Translations under genes and position numbers: made by a program
In this document: positions 53,302 through 62,563 of the stretch, piece by piece
Layout of the letters: every line of letters begins with the position of its first letter
Numbering within the stretch: position 1 is the first letter of the stretch
The notes under the pieces: model-generated
What the model was told of the DNA's origin: nothing
The model's input: the letters and a program-made list of their open reading frames with translations, nothing else
The model's database searches: none
Source of the DNA: Metabacillus idriensis
Lineage (GTDB): Bacteria; Bacillota; Bacilli; Bacillales; Bacillaceae
Assembly: GCF_009674765.1 (NCBI RefSeq)
Contig: NZ_WKKF01000002.1
Span: 186,001 to 250,000 of the forward strand
Reading direction: 5' to 3'
Length of the DNA: 64,000 nt

Positions 53302-54345
53302 ATGAAAAAGTTTTTTATGCTGTTTATGCTGATGATTTTTGTGTTTGGTCTAGCTGCATGCAATAACTCAGGATCTGAGCCGACTAAAGGGGATGGCGGC
53401 GGTTCTAAAGATGATGATGAATTAGTGATTGGATTCTCGATGGATACGCTGGAGGAAGAACGCTGGCAGCGCGACCGTGATTTGTTCGTAGAAAAAGCGG
53501 AATCACTTGGCGCGAAGGTAAATGTACAGGCAGCAAATGGCGACGATGCAAAGCAAATTGCACAGGCTGAAAACTTAATCAGCCAGGGCGTTGATATTTT
53601 AGTAGTAGTTCCTCATAACGCAGAGGTAGCGGCTTCGATTGTAGAAATGGCTCATCAAGAGGATGTAAAGGTTATTTCATACGACCGCTTAATCAAAAAT
53701 TCAGATGTGGATTTATACGTTTCTTTCGATAATGAGCGTGTAGGGGAAATGCAGGCAACAGCTATCACAGAGCTTGTTCCTAAAGGAAACTATGTCTTAA
53801 TTGAAGGAGCAGACACAGATAACAATGCCCATCTTTTCAAAAAAGGACAAATGAACGTGCTTCAGCCGTTAATTGACAGCGGCGATATCAAAGTTGTTTA
53901 CGATCAGTGGACAGAAGAATGGGATCCTGCGAACGCACTTGCGAATATGGAAAATGCTTTAACGGCAAACAACAATAAAGTCGATGCTGTAGTGGCAGCG
54001 AACGATGGTACGGCTGGCGGCGTTATTCAGGCGCTTGCAGCACAAGGATTGGACGGAAAGGTTCCGGTATCAGGCCAGGATGCAGAGCTTGCAGCTGCAC
54101 AGCGTATCGTAGAAGGCACACAGACAATGACGGTTTACAAACCAATCACATTGATTGCTGAAACTGTAGCTGACTTAGCTGTGAAAATGGCGAACGACGA
54201 AAAAGTGGAAACGAACGGTAAAGTGAACAACGGCAAAATTGACGTGCCATCTTTATTGCTCGATCCGGTTGCGGTCAACAAAGATAACATCGATGACACC
54301 ATCATTAAAGACGGCTTCCATAAAAAAGAGGACGTTTATAAATAA
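53302..54345 (+). CDS. xylF: Sugar (D-xylose type) ABC transporter substrate-binding lipoprotein
   Basis: 347 residues. ATG 53302 follows AAAGGGGGATGGGG; the earlier in-frame ATG 53275 would spoil the signal peptide. Lipobox LAAC places the lipidated Cys at about residue 20. The mature protein resembles XylF: FSMDTLEEERWQRDRDLF, SYDRLI...DLYVSFDN, EGADTDNNA, WDPANALANMENAL, AANDGTAGG and SGQDA, which hold the ligand-binding residues. Xylose is the likely ligand, but arabinose or another pentose cannot be ruled out. Confidence 0.87.
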   Translation: MKKFFMLFMLMIFVFGLAACNNSGSEPTKGDGGGSKDDDELVIGFSMDTLEEERWQRDRDLFVEKAESLGAKVNVQAANGDDAKQIAQAENLISQGVDILVVVPHNAEVAASIVEMAHQEDVKVISYDRLIKNSDVDLYVSFDNERVGEMQATAITELVPKGNYVLIEGADTDNNAHLFKKGQMNVLQPLIDSGDIKVVYDQWTEEWDPANALANMENALTANNNKVDAVVAANDGTAGGVIQALAAQGLDGKVPVSGQDAELAAAQRIVEGTQTMTVYKPITLIAETVADLAVKMANDEKVETNGKVNNGKIDVPSLLLDPVAVNKDNIDDTIIKDGFHKKEDVYK

Positions 54346-54355
54346 AAAGGAATGA

Positions 54356-54388
54356 AAATGCGGAATGCACTGTATTCCGCATTTTTTT
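54356..54388 (+). terminator. Terminator between xylF and xylG
   Basis: Perfect 11-bp stem AAATGCGGAAT/ATTCCGCATTT followed by TTTTTTC. It sits within the operon and would let binding protein be made in excess over the transporter. Confidence 0.8.
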
Positions 54389-54473
54389 CTAGAAAGAATC
54401 GAAAAAATAGGCGGATCAAATTGAAGGCAAAACCATACTTCAATAGTTCCCGCCCGCTAAAGGAGGACCTGCG

Positions 54474-55997
54474 GTGTCATCAGTATTAGAAATGAACGGA
54501 ATTACAAAAGAATTTCCAGGCGTCAAAGCCCTCGATAACGTGACATTTAACGTGAAAAAAGGCGAAATCCATGCACTCTGCGGTGAAAATGGTGCAGGTA
54601 AATCGACTTTAATGAAGGTGATGAGCGGTCTTTACCCAGCCGGAACATATACAGGCTCCATCTCTGTTGAAGGAGTGGAGCAGTCTTTTAAAACGATCAA
54701 GGATGCAGAAAAAGCCGGCATCTCGATTATTTATCAGGAGCTTGCTCTGGTCAGACAAATGACGGTAGCTGAAAACTTAATTCTCGGGAATGAACCTGCC
54801 ACGTTTGGCATTATTGATCAGAATATGATGATCCAGGTGTGTGAAAAATGGCTGGCGGAGGTGGGCTTAAAGGGTGTCAGCCCAGATACAATTACCGGGA
54901 CACTTGGCATCGGCCAGCAGCAGCTGGTCGAAATCGCCAAGGCCCTCTCCAAAAATGCAAAAATACTCATTCTGGATGAACCGACTGCCGCACTTACGGA
55001 ACAGGAGGTTAAGATCCTGCTCGCTATTTTGAAAGAATTTAAAGAGCGGGGCGTCACGTGCATCTATATTTCCCACAAACTGGGAGAGGTGTTTGAAATC
55101 GCAGATACCATCACGGTTTTGCGGGACGGAAAAACCGTAACCTCTCAAAGAGTTGAAGACATGACTGAGGATAAAGTGATTGCGTACATGGTTGGACGTG
55201 AGATTAAAGACCGGTATCCCCGCATGATCGCGAATCCTAAAGAAACGATGCTGAAGGTGGATGATTACAGTGTCTATCATCCGGAATTGCCAGGAAAAAA
55301 AGTAATTGATTCTGTTTCCTTCCAAGTCAGAAAAGGAGAAATCCTCGGCATTGCCGGACTGATGGGATCTGGCAGAACAGAGCTTGTAATGAGTTTATTC
55401 GGGGCATATGCAGGCTTATCTCAAGGGACGATTGAGATAGACGGCAAAGCTGCAAAAAATAAATCAGTTAAGCATGCAATCGAAAACGGCCTGGCGCTCG
55501 TCTCGGAGGACCGCAAGAAATTCGGACTCGTTTTAAACATGGATATTCAAAATAACGTGACTCTGCCAAGCCTTAGGCGCATCTCATCGTACGGCATGAT
55601 CAATCAGAATGAAGAGATTCACAGCGGAAATCAGTATTTGAAGCAGTTAAGGATAAAAGCTCCTTCGGTTGAAACGGTTGTCGGCACACTGAGCGGAGGA
55701 AATCAGCAGAAGGTGGTTATCGGAAAGTGGCTGATGACAAAGCCGAAGGTGCTGATTCTGGATGAACCGACAAGGGGAATTGATGTTGGAGCCAAGCTAG
55801 AAATCTACAACATTATGAACGAGCTTGTGAAAGAGGGCGTGGCTATCATCATGATTTCGTCAGAACTGCCTGAAGTACTGGGCATGAGTCACCGGATTTT
55901 GGTTATGTCTGAAGGAAGATTCACAGGGGAATTTCAGGCGGAAGAGGCGACACAGGAAAAGATCATGAGAGCAGCGACAGGAGGACTTGCAGGATGA
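54474..55997 (+). CDS. xylG: Sugar ABC transporter ATP-binding protein (XylG type)
   Basis: 507 residues starting at GTG 54474 behind AAAGGAGGA. It has two ATPase domains as in the CUT2 sugar importers: the first with Walker A GENGAGKST (about 37-45) and LGIGQQQLVEIAKAL, and the second with the degenerate GLMGSGRTE (about 295-303) and signature LSGGNQQKVVIGKWL. It overlaps the permease gene by four bases. Confidence 0.92.
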   Translation: MSSVLEMNGITKEFPGVKALDNVTFNVKKGEIHALCGENGAGKSTLMKVMSGLYPAGTYTGSISVEGVEQSFKTIKDAEKAGISIIYQELALVRQMTVAENLILGNEPATFGIIDQNMMIQVCEKWLAEVGLKGVSPDTITGTLGIGQQQLVEIAKALSKNAKILILDEPTAALTEQEVKILLAILKEFKERGVTCIYISHKLGEVFEIADTITVLRDGKTVTSQRVEDMTEDKVIAYMVGREIKDRYPRMIANPKETMLKVDDYSVYHPELPGKKVIDSVSFQVRKGEILGIAGLMGSGRTELVMSLFGAYAGLSQGTIEIDGKAAKNKSVKHAIENGLALVSEDRKKFGLVLNMDIQNNVTLPSLRRISSYGMINQNEEIHSGNQYLKQLRIKAPSVETVVGTLSGGNQQKVVIGKWLMTKPKVLILDEPTRGIDVGAKLEIYNIMNELVKEGVAIIMISSELPEVLGMSHRILVMSEGRFTGEFQAEEATQEKIMRAATGGLAG

Positions 55998-57175
55998 ATA
56001 CGAACCTGAATATCAATAAAAAGCAAACACCGATAAAAGAAAAAAAGATCAGTCTTTTTACAATTGATATCCGCGCATATTCCATGATAGGGGCATTAAT
56101 CGTCATCTGGATCTTATTTTCTGTATCAAATGATACCTTTTTAACACCAAGGAACTTATCCAATCTCTTTTTGCAAATGTCTGTTACCTCCATTTTAGCA
56201 ATCGGCATGGTCCTGATTATCGTATCGGGTCAAATTGACCTCTCTGTAGGCTCGCTTGTCGGATTGACAGGGGGAGTTGCAGCAATCCTGAATGTATGGC
56301 TTGGCTGGGATACGGTGCCGGTCATCATCGCAACGGTTTTATTAGGAGCATTGATCGGCTTATGGCAGGGCTGGTGGATTGCCTACAGGGCGGTGCCTGC
56401 TTTTATCGTCACTCTTGGAGGCATGCTGATCTTCCGCGGAATATTAACGGGGATTACCGGCAGTATGACAGTCGCCCCGCTTTCTCCTGAGCTGAAATTT
56501 ATCGGTCAGGGATATGTGCCTCCTGCAGTTGGTCTTGTAATTGGAGCCATCGCCTTTATTCTTGCCGTCTTCTTTTTAATCAGACAGCGCAATGCGAGAA
56601 TTAAGTACGGATTTGAAGTTCTCTCTATGAATTGGACACTTATTACATCTGTTGGGTTTGGATTGCTGATCTTTACGTTCGTTTACTTGATGAATCAATA
56701 TCAGGGGATTCCAATTCCGTTTATCACCGTGATTTTGCTCGCAGTCGTGTTTCACTTTATTGCAAAAAAGACCGTGTTCGGCAGACAGGTCTATGCGATT
56801 GGAGGAAATCCGGAGGCAGCTGTCCTGTCGGGGATTAACATGAAACGGAGAATTCTGCTTGTCTTCGTTCTCGGGAATACACTTGCAGCCATTGCCGGCC
56901 TTGTTCTTACAGCACGCGTTAATGCGGCAACAGTTGGGGCAGGGAACATGTATGAGCTAGATGCGATTGCAGCCTGTGTCATCGGCGGAACGAGCTTAAT
57001 GGGGGGAATCGGCACTATTCCAGGCGCAATCATCGGAGCACTGGTAATGGCAAGTCTGGATAACGGCATGAGCATTATGAACATCGATGCGTACTGGCAG
57101 CTGATTGTAAAAGGAAGCATCCTGGTCCTTGCCGTATGGTTTGATATTTACAGCCGGAATAAGAAGAAAAGGTAA
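55994..57175 (+). CDS. xylH: Sugar ABC transporter permease (XylH type)
   Basis: A 393-residue membrane protein of the CUT2 permease family with about ten hydrophobic segments. Conserved features are VSGQIDLSVGSLVGLTGG and the EAA-like region ELDAIAACVIGGTSLMGGIGTIPGAIIGALVM. Start and stop overlap (ATGA) with the ATPase gene. It forms the channel for the sugar delivered by the lipoprotein. Confidence 0.92.
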   Translation: MNTNLNINKKQTPIKEKKISLFTIDIRAYSMIGALIVIWILFSVSNDTFLTPRNLSNLFLQMSVTSILAIGMVLIIVSGQIDLSVGSLVGLTGGVAAILNVWLGWDTVPVIIATVLLGALIGLWQGWWIAYRAVPAFIVTLGGMLIFRGILTGITGSMTVAPLSPELKFIGQGYVPPAVGLVIGAIAFILAVFFLIRQRNARIKYGFEVLSMNWTLITSVGFGLLIFTFVYLMNQYQGIPIPFITVILLAVVFHFIAKKTVFGRQVYAIGGNPEAAVLSGINMKRRILLVFVLGNTLAAIAGLVLTARVNAATVGAGNMYELDAIAACVIGGTSLMGGIGTIPGAIIGALVMASLDNGMSIMNIDAYWQLIVKGSILVLAVWFDIYSRNKKKR

Positions 57176-57181
57176 CATCTG

Positions 57182-57218
57182 AACGCTTGCATCTTTGGTG
57201 CAGCGTTTATTTTTTTGG
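57182..57218 (+). terminator. Intrinsic terminator after xylH
   Basis: AACGCTTGCA pairs with TGCAGCGTT with one bulge, followed by a T run. Confidence 0.8.
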
Positions 57219-57232
57219 AGATATAAATAAAG

Positions 57233-57246
57233 TGAAAGCGCTGTCG
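57233..57246 (+). promoter_or_regulatory. cre-like site before the chemoreceptor gene
   Basis: TGAAAGCGCTGTCG fits the looser cre form TGWNANCGNTNWCA at 13 of 14 positions. It lies 40 bp before the start codon. Confidence 0.4.
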
Positions 57247-57285
57247 ATATAAAAAATAAAAGATCATGATTACAGGGGAGAAATT

Positions 57286-58767
57286 ATGACAGCTTTAGAA
57301 AAAGTGAAATACGAAGATTTGAAGAGCAAGAACAAGCTGATGCTTTTTACATTTGGAACTTCCGCTCTTTTGGCTTTTATTTATGTCCTTATGACAAAAC
57401 AATTCGAACAAAGTCCTGTCTATTTAACGGAACTTATTTTACTCATTTTGTTTTATGTGCTATTCCACTTTATTATAAAGAAAGAATTCTTATTTCCGTA
57501 TTTCAGCGTTGTGATGATCTATAGTGCTACTACAGTGTCGATCTTTATAACAGGGGCGAATCTTTCATTAGTTGCTATTATGCTATTTCTGGCCATCTTT
57601 TCAGCGGTTCAATACCATCCCATTGTGTTTGCCATCGGTTATATAGCTGGCTTTATTGGACTAATAGTGAATGCACTTGTCCCATCTAAGGAACAAGCAA
57701 TTATTCTGGACAGCATTGGGGCGATCATGATCACATATGTCTTGGCCGGCATTCTTCTTGGTGTTTTAATCCGCTTAAACAATAAGCAATTTAAACAGCT
57801 TCAGGACTTCATTGCAGGTGCAGAGGCCGATGCAAAAATGAAAGAAGAGCAAAAACAAAACCTTGAAAGGGAAGTAGGCAGTATAGCGGATCACATTACA
57901 AAAGTGAATGACCGTGTGCAGCAAAATGCAAGAGCGCAGGCTGAAATGACGATTGCCATTAATGAGGTATCAGCTGGAAGCCAGATTCAAAGCGAACAAA
58001 TCAGTGAGATTGCCGAGAACGCACATAATAATATGCTTTCGATAAAAGAACTGAGTGAAATATCAGCACGTTTGAATCAAGATTCCAAGCAGGCAAGCGA
58101 CATAGCTGACAAAAGCGGAGAAAAGGTCGTTCAGCTTTCGAACCAAATGGATCACCTGCAAGAGGTAGTAGTCGCATTAAATGAGACCTTCAAGCTTCTT
58201 AATTTAAAAATAGACGAAACCAATCAATTCACAAATAACATCAGACAAATCACGGAGCAAACAAACTTACTTGCCTTAAACGCTTCGATTGAAGCTGCAA
58301 GAGCGGGAGAAGCCGGAAAAGGATTTTCTGTTGTCGCTCAGGAAATCCGCAAGCTTGCCGAACTGACGAATGACACAACGAAGAAAATCACTGAGAATCT
58401 AAAGCAAGTCAATCAAACAAGTGCAGAGGCCGAGGAGAAAATGACCGTTAGCAGCACTAACTTATCAAGCAGCGTTCAGTTTACAAAAGAGGTAAGTGCA
58501 AGCTTCAGCCAATTGAAGGGGAAATTGCAGAATATCACCCAGAGCTTTAGCGGGTTTGAAGCTATTGCACAAGATGTTGAAGCTAATACAATCAGTGTCG
58601 AAAGATCTACAAACGAACTTGCCGCCATCATTGAAGAAGCTTCAGCAAGCATGGAAGAGATGAGTGCAACAATTGAAACACTTAACGATGACAATAAGAA
58701 AATCGCAAGCTTTATGAATGAAACAGCTCAAAGTGCGGATAAAATTCAACAAAGCACGAAGGAATAA
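57286..58767 (+). CDS. Methyl-accepting chemotaxis protein with multi-helix membrane sensor
   Basis: 493 residues. The N-terminal ~170 residues hold about six hydrophobic helices and no large extracellular domain, so it may sense membrane state or a ligand bound in the membrane, or interact with another sensor. There is no obvious HAMP. The cytoplasmic part is a long coiled coil with the signalling tip [38 protein letters not shown] (about 320-358). It stands directly behind the sugar importer with a cre-like site upstream, which hints at a role in taxis to the same sugar; that is an inference. Confidence 0.88.
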   Translation: MTALEKVKYEDLKSKNKLMLFTFGTSALLAFIYVLMTKQFEQSPVYLTELILLILFYVLFHFIIKKEFLFPYFSVVMIYSATTVSIFITGANLSLVAIMLFLAIFSAVQYHPIVFAIGYIAGFIGLIVNALVPSKEQAIILDSIGAIMITYVLAGILLGVLIRLNNKQFKQLQDFIAGAEADAKMKEEQKQNLEREVGSIADHITKVNDRVQQNARAQAEMTIAINEVSAGSQIQSEQISEIAENAHNNMLSIKELSEISARLNQDSKQASDIADKSGEKVVQLSNQMDHLQEVVVALNETFKLLNLKIDETNQFTNNIRQITEQTNLLALNASIEAARAGEAGKGFSVVAQEIRKLAELTNDTTKKITENLKQVNQTSAEAEEKMTVSSTNLSSSVQFTKEVSASFSQLKGKLQNITQSFSGFEAIAQDVEANTISVERSTNELAAIIEEASASMEEMSATIETLNDDNKKIASFMNETAQSADKIQQSTKE

Positions 58768-58844
58768 AATTTTATGTTTTGTGGATTATGAGAGCGGGTA
58801 ATTAAAAGTAAGCAACAAATTGCTAGACGAAAGGAGCAAATTGT

Positions 58845-59117
58845 ATGAGACAGAAAACATTAATTTCAGGAATTGCCTTATCAACAGTCGGAGTCGGAGT
58901 GACATCCTATTTGTTAAAGGATAAGTCTAACCGTCAAAAGGTAACAGGATTCGTGAATAGCGCCAAAAACAAGATTCCATATTTTGCACGCAAAAACACT
59001 GATTCATTCCCTGTTGAAAAAGCGGGTCATCCAGATCCTCAAGATATTGATGATAATAACATGGTCTCAGAAGGCTCCATGTATCCCGTTCAATACTATG
59101 ATGAAAAGAAGAAATAA
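58845..59117 (+). CDS. Small membrane-anchored protein, unknown function
   Basis: 90 residues with a hydrophobic N-terminal segment (LISGIALSTVGVGVTSYLL, about 5-24), a basic middle (KDKSNRQKVTGFVNSAKNKIPYFARKN) and an acidic, Tyr-rich tail. It resembles the YtxH-like pattern of a short anchor plus helix, but I cannot assign a family. GAAAGGAGC precedes the ATG and a terminator follows, so it is a real gene. Confidence 0.75.
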   Translation: MRQKTLISGIALSTVGVGVTSYLLKDKSNRQKVTGFVNSAKNKIPYFARKNTDSFPVEKAGHPDPQDIDDNNMVSEGSMYPVQYYDEKKK

Positions 59118-59121
59118 ATAG

Positions 59122-59156
59122 AACAGCATTGCCAGATGGCGGTGCTGTTTTTTTTG
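59122..59156 (+). terminator. Intrinsic terminator after the 90-residue protein gene
   Basis: AACAGCATTGCC pairs with GGCGGTGCTGTT, followed by eight T. Confidence 0.85.
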
Positions 59157-59165
59157 CGTTTGCAT

Positions 59166-59197
59166 AAAAAAAGGAAAAGTCATAGCTTTTCCTTTTT
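59166..59197 (-). terminator. Intrinsic terminator of the FAD oxidoreductase gene
   Basis: AAAAAGGAAAAG pairs with CTTTTCCTTTTT. It begins at the stop codon of the minus-strand gene and is U-rich on that strand. Confidence 0.7.
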
Positions 59198-60395
59198 ATC
59201 TGTCCAATCTCACAATCTCTGCATCAGGGTGAGAGTCATAAAGAATCAGATCCTTCAAGATTTCAGCCCCAAGCATGGAATAGACCGTTCCATTTCCCCC
59301 ATAGCCAAGACAGTAATAAACGTTGTCTTTCTTTGGATGCTTTCCGATGAACGGCAATCCGTCGTCTGATTCGCCAAAGCTTGCGCCCCATACGGAATCC
59401 ACTTCCATTTCATAGCTCGGATAATGCTCATTGATTTTATCCAAGAGCCGCTGACCGCGTTCGCGGATGATTTCCTCATTTGTTGGAGCTTCCATTTTTT
59501 CTTCATCCAGGCCTCCGGCTACAATTCTGCCGTCAACCGTTGTCCTCATATAGAAATAGGGACGTTTCGTTTCCCAAATCAGGCTCCGGTCTTCCCAATG
59601 ATCAAGAAACTTCACTGGCGTTGTCACAATTGCATATGTTCTGTTCACTTCAGCACCAAGTTTTTTCGCAAAAGGAATCGTTTCATAGCCGGTCGAATGA
59701 ATCACTTTTTTAGCAGCAATTCTCCCATGCGGGGATTGAAAATAGACGTATTCATCATCTCTGTCAGTCTCTTCAATTTCGGTGTTCTCAAAAATACGCA
59801 CACCCTTCTGATGAGCGTGTTCCATTAATGCTTGAATGAATTTATATGGATTCACTTCAGCATCGCCATCTGTCAAAAGAGCAGCCGGCTTCTCAAATCC
59901 GAATCGCTCTTTGATTTCATCTTTTTTCAAAAACTCTGCAGGAAAACCGTGCTTAGATAGAGCTTTAAACTCTCTTTTCAGTTTTGATTTGTCGCCAGAG
60001 GTGCTTGCATAGTACAAGCTTTTTCTTCTGATGAAATCGACTTCCTTGGGCAGACTTTTAGCTGCAAGCTCGAGCTCATCTACCGCTTTTAAGCACATTT
60101 TATAAAATCGGACCGCTTGCTCTTCGCCCATTTTTTTGATGAATTCATGCAGCATCGTGTCATTTGAAAACTGCAGCAGCCCCGTATTGGCACTTGAACT
60201 GCCGCTGCCGACGGTTCTTTTTTCGACTACTATTGTATTTAAATCATATTTTGAAAGGGTATGGGCGCACAAAGCACCTGACATTCCGCCTCCAACGATG
60301 AGAACATCGCATGTGATTGTATCTTGAAGTTCAGGGTATGCCTGGATGTCATTGACCGTTTTAGGCCAGTATAGAGAACCGTTATGCAGCTTCAT
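59196..60395 (-). CDS. FAD-dependent oxidoreductase (DAO family)
   Basis: 399 residues. The dinucleotide-binding fingerprint VLIVGGGMSGALCAHTLSKYDLNTIVVEK lies at about 31-59. The DAO-type pattern continues with SSANTGLLQ, a central substrate domain, and the late FAD motif GYGGNGTVYSMLGAEIL (about 370-386). It resembles the glycine-oxidase/OrdL/YurR class acting on amines or amino acids. The substrate is unknown. AAGGAGGAAAAC precedes the ATG at 60395. Confidence 0.88.
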   Translation of the reverse strand: MKLHNGSLYWPKTVNDIQAYPELQDTITCDVLIVGGGMSGALCAHTLSKYDLNTIVVEKRTVGSGSSSANTGLLQFSNDTMLHEFIKKMGEEQAVRFYKMCLKAVDELELAAKSLPKEVDFIRRKSLYYASTSGDKSKLKREFKALSKHGFPAEFLKKDEIKERFGFEKPAALLTDGDAEVNPYKFIQALMEHAHQKGVRIFENTEIEETDRDDEYVYFQSPHGRIAAKKVIHSTGYETIPFAKKLGAEVNRTYAIVTTPVKFLDHWEDRSLIWETKRPYFYMRTTVDGRIVAGGLDEEKMEAPTNEEIIRERGQRLLDKINEHYPSYEMEVDSVWGASFGESDDGLPFIGKHPKKDNVYYCLGYGGNGTVYSMLGAEILKDLILYDSHPDAEIVRLDR

Positions 60396-60552
60396 TCGTT
60401 TTCCTCCTTAGGATGATAACAAGCATATTCCCTCTTTTATCCAAAGAAAAAACCTCTCTAATTAAAATTTTCTCTAAAAATAGAAAAGGAAATCAGGTGT
60501 TCGAAAAGGAAGTTACTATTATGTATGAAAAACTTCCGGGAGGGAAAACAAA

Positions 60553-61539
60553 ATGATTTCAGTAGCTATGCTTAGCAAATGGCACGTTCATGCCGTTGAT
60601 TATGAAAGAGATATACATAACAGTTCTAAATTGAACATTACTCAAGTATGGGATGAGGACAAAGAAAGAGGGCAGCAATGGGCCAATGAACTGAATGTTC
60701 CATTTGAGCCCGAGCTTGAGAAGGTGCTCTGCAACCCTGCCATCGAAGGGGTGGTTGTTGATACACCGACTAACATGCACAAGGATGTCATTATCAAAGC
60801 AGCACAGCATGGAAAACACGTTTTTACAGAAAAAGTACTGGCATTAACAGCAGCGGATTGCAAAGAGATCTTTGAAGCTGTCCAGAAAGCGGGAGTGACC
60901 CTTGTGGTCTCGATGCCAAGACTAAGCACTGATTATTACCTTTATGCTGAACAAGCGCTGAAAGAAGGCTTAATCGGAGAACTCAAAATGGCAAGATGCC
61001 GTGTCGCTCATAACGGTTCAGTGCCTTCTGCGGAAAACCCTGAAGGATGGCTGCCGGCGCACTTCTACAATGCCGAGCAATGCGGCGGAGGTGCTCTTAT
61101 CGATTTAGGCGCACATCCGATTTACTTGCTCAACCGTCTCGCAGGAAAACCTAAAGAAGTATCCGCTCATTTTGACTATGTCTATTCAAAAGAAGTCGAA
61201 GACCAGGCGTCTGTACTCGTTTCCTATGAGAACGGCGTAACTGGAGTGCTCGAAACCTCATTCGTTTCACATGGAAGTCCGTTTTATCTTGAATTGTACG
61301 GAACCGAAGGATGCCTGCTGATTCAGGATGGAAAAGTCGAACTCAGAAATGGCGAAGGTACACATGTGATCGAGCAGCTGCCAAAAGAGCTGCCAATTCC
61401 AATGGAGCAATGGGCAGACGCCATCCAGTCTGGAAAAACACCATTTATTTCGAATGAAGATGCTTTGCTGCTAACGGCAGTGAATGAAGCGGCGATTCAG
61501 TCGAATGTGGAAAAACGTAGAGTTTCAATCCAATTATAA
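60553..61539 (+). CDS. Gfo/Idh/MocA-family oxidoreductase
   Basis: A 328-residue NAD(P)-dependent dehydrogenase. The N-terminal Rossmann domain (about 1-120) carries the family EKP-like element as FTEKVLALTAADC (about 92-104) and TPTNMH. The C-terminal domain has GGGALIDLGAHPIYLLNRL, the segment with the active-site Asp/His. The opening MISVAMLSKWHVHA, in place of a glycine-rich loop, is unusual for the family. GGGAGGG precedes the ATG. The substrate is likely a sugar or inositol derivative. Confidence 0.87.
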   Translation: MISVAMLSKWHVHAVDYERDIHNSSKLNITQVWDEDKERGQQWANELNVPFEPELEKVLCNPAIEGVVVDTPTNMHKDVIIKAAQHGKHVFTEKVLALTAADCKEIFEAVQKAGVTLVVSMPRLSTDYYLYAEQALKEGLIGELKMARCRVAHNGSVPSAENPEGWLPAHFYNAEQCGGGALIDLGAHPIYLLNRLAGKPKEVSAHFDYVYSKEVEDQASVLVSYENGVTGVLETSFVSHGSPFYLELYGTEGCLLIQDGKVELRNGEGTHVIEQLPKELPIPMEQWADAIQSGKTPFISNEDALLLTAVNEAAIQSNVEKRRVSIQL

Positions 61540-61543
61540 AAAG

Positions 61544-61575
61544 AAAACAGCTGGAGAACTCTCCAGCTGCTTTTC
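61544..61575. terminator. Bidirectional terminator between convergent genes
   Basis: Perfect 9-bp stem CAGCTGGAG/CTCCAGCTG, loop AACT, with A/T runs on both sides. Confidence 0.85.
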
Positions 61576-61577
61576 CA

Positions 61578-62069
61578 TCATTTTTTACCTTTTTTCTCAT
61601 AACGCTTATACAACTTGTAGATCTTCTGTTCAGATGCATCCTTTGCAGTCATGTAATGATCTTCAAACAGGTTCGAAAAATAAGTCGCAGAGCGTCCGCA
61701 CTGCAGTCCCATCACGTAGGCGCCTTCAGTAAACGAATATTCTTTGACCAGCCATGAAGCTTCATCCAAATGAATCGTGACGACTTCACCAAAGTAAATG
61801 CTCATGCATTCTTCCAAGTCCCCAATAGACAGCTGAAAGTCACGAAACTTATTTTCCTGAAAAAATGAAAAGTACACTTCTTCAAGCTGGATTAAACTTT
61901 TTACAGAATAGTTTAATGTTAAGCCGAGTTCTGCATATATATCTTCTAAAAGAGACAAGTTCTCTTTCCGTTGTTCATAGTAATACACTTTGGCCAATTC
62001 TTCATTTTCAAAGACAGGCAAATTCCTGCCATAATCTGTTTCAATTTGATGATTATAAGATTCTAGCAT
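61578..62069 (-). CDS. Hypothetical soluble protein
   Basis: 163 residues from ATG 62069 (MLESYNHQIETDYGRNLP), with GAGAGGTGA closely upstream; an earlier ATG at 62084 is possible. Acidic N-terminal two thirds and a basic C-terminus (SEQKIYKLYKRYEKKGKK). No signal peptide, membrane helix or familiar motif. A terminator follows, and there is no operon partner. Function unknown. Confidence 0.72.
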   Translation of the reverse strand: MLESYNHQIETDYGRNLPVFENEELAKVYYYEQRKENLSLLEDIYAELGLTLNYSVKSLIQLEEVYFSFFQENKFRDFQLSIGDLEECMSIYFGEVVTIHLDEASWLVKEYSFTEGAYVMGLQCGRSATYFSNLFEDHYMTAKDASEQKIYKLYKRYEKKGKK

Positions 62070-62162
62070 TCTGTCACCTCTCATCTTTTGTTCACTAGCA
62101 AGTATATCATCCTGATGACTTTAATAGAGCAGCTTACATTAAAGCTACAAGGGAGGTGGAAT

Positions 62163-62366
62163 TTGGAAAATAAAAGTGCTTATGTCAATTACGATGCAGA
62201 ACGGGCTGCACCGCATTTCGGTGGTGTCCAGCTTCACCTCCTAACTCCTCGGCCAGAACGGCTCCGAAAGTATTGGCAAAAAGCGCCTTTTCTGTCGGAT
62301 CCTTATCTGTCTGTCGGAGCTAAGCAGTCGGTTCAGCACTTCGTGGTGTCCGGCTTCACCTCCTAA
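62163..62366 (+). pseudogene. Possible small-gene remnant reading into family B repeats
   Basis: A TTG at 62163 has an excellent GGGAGGTGG upstream and opens MENKSAYVNYDAERAAPHFGG before running into two family B repeats, after which the frame ends at 62366. The first ~20 codons may be the stub of a gene whose 3' part was replaced by the repeats. It could also be chance. Confidence 0.25.
62226..62342 (+). repeat. Family B structured repeat, tandem pair, first copy
   Basis: 117 bp with ACC/GGT in the outer stem where copy 2 has GCC/GGC. Nearly identical to the copy that follows. Confidence 0.8.
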
Positions 62367-62465
62367 CTCCTCGCCCAGAACGGCTCCGAAAGTATTGGCA
62401 AAAAGCGCCTTATCTGTCGGATCCTTATCTGTCTGTCGGAGCTAAGCAGTCGGTTCAGCACTTCG
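62348..62465 (+). repeat. Family B structured repeat, tandem pair, second copy
   Basis: 118 bp, differing from the first copy at only a few positions, so a recent tandem duplication. It ends about 30 bp before the nuoA promoter. Confidence 0.8.
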
Positions 62466-62492
62466 TTATCTATACACAAATTGGATAATGAT

Positions 62493-62501
62493 GTTATAAT
62501 G
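62493..62501 (+). promoter_or_regulatory. nuoA: Extended -10 promoter of the nuo operon
   Basis: TGTTATAAT gives a perfect -10 with TGN extension, 62 bp before nuoA; the -35 is poor. Confidence 0.5.
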
Positions 62502-62563
62502 TTAGCGATTACATTTATAATATTTTGAAAGTTCTACTATTTTTAACATAACGGGGGAAATGG

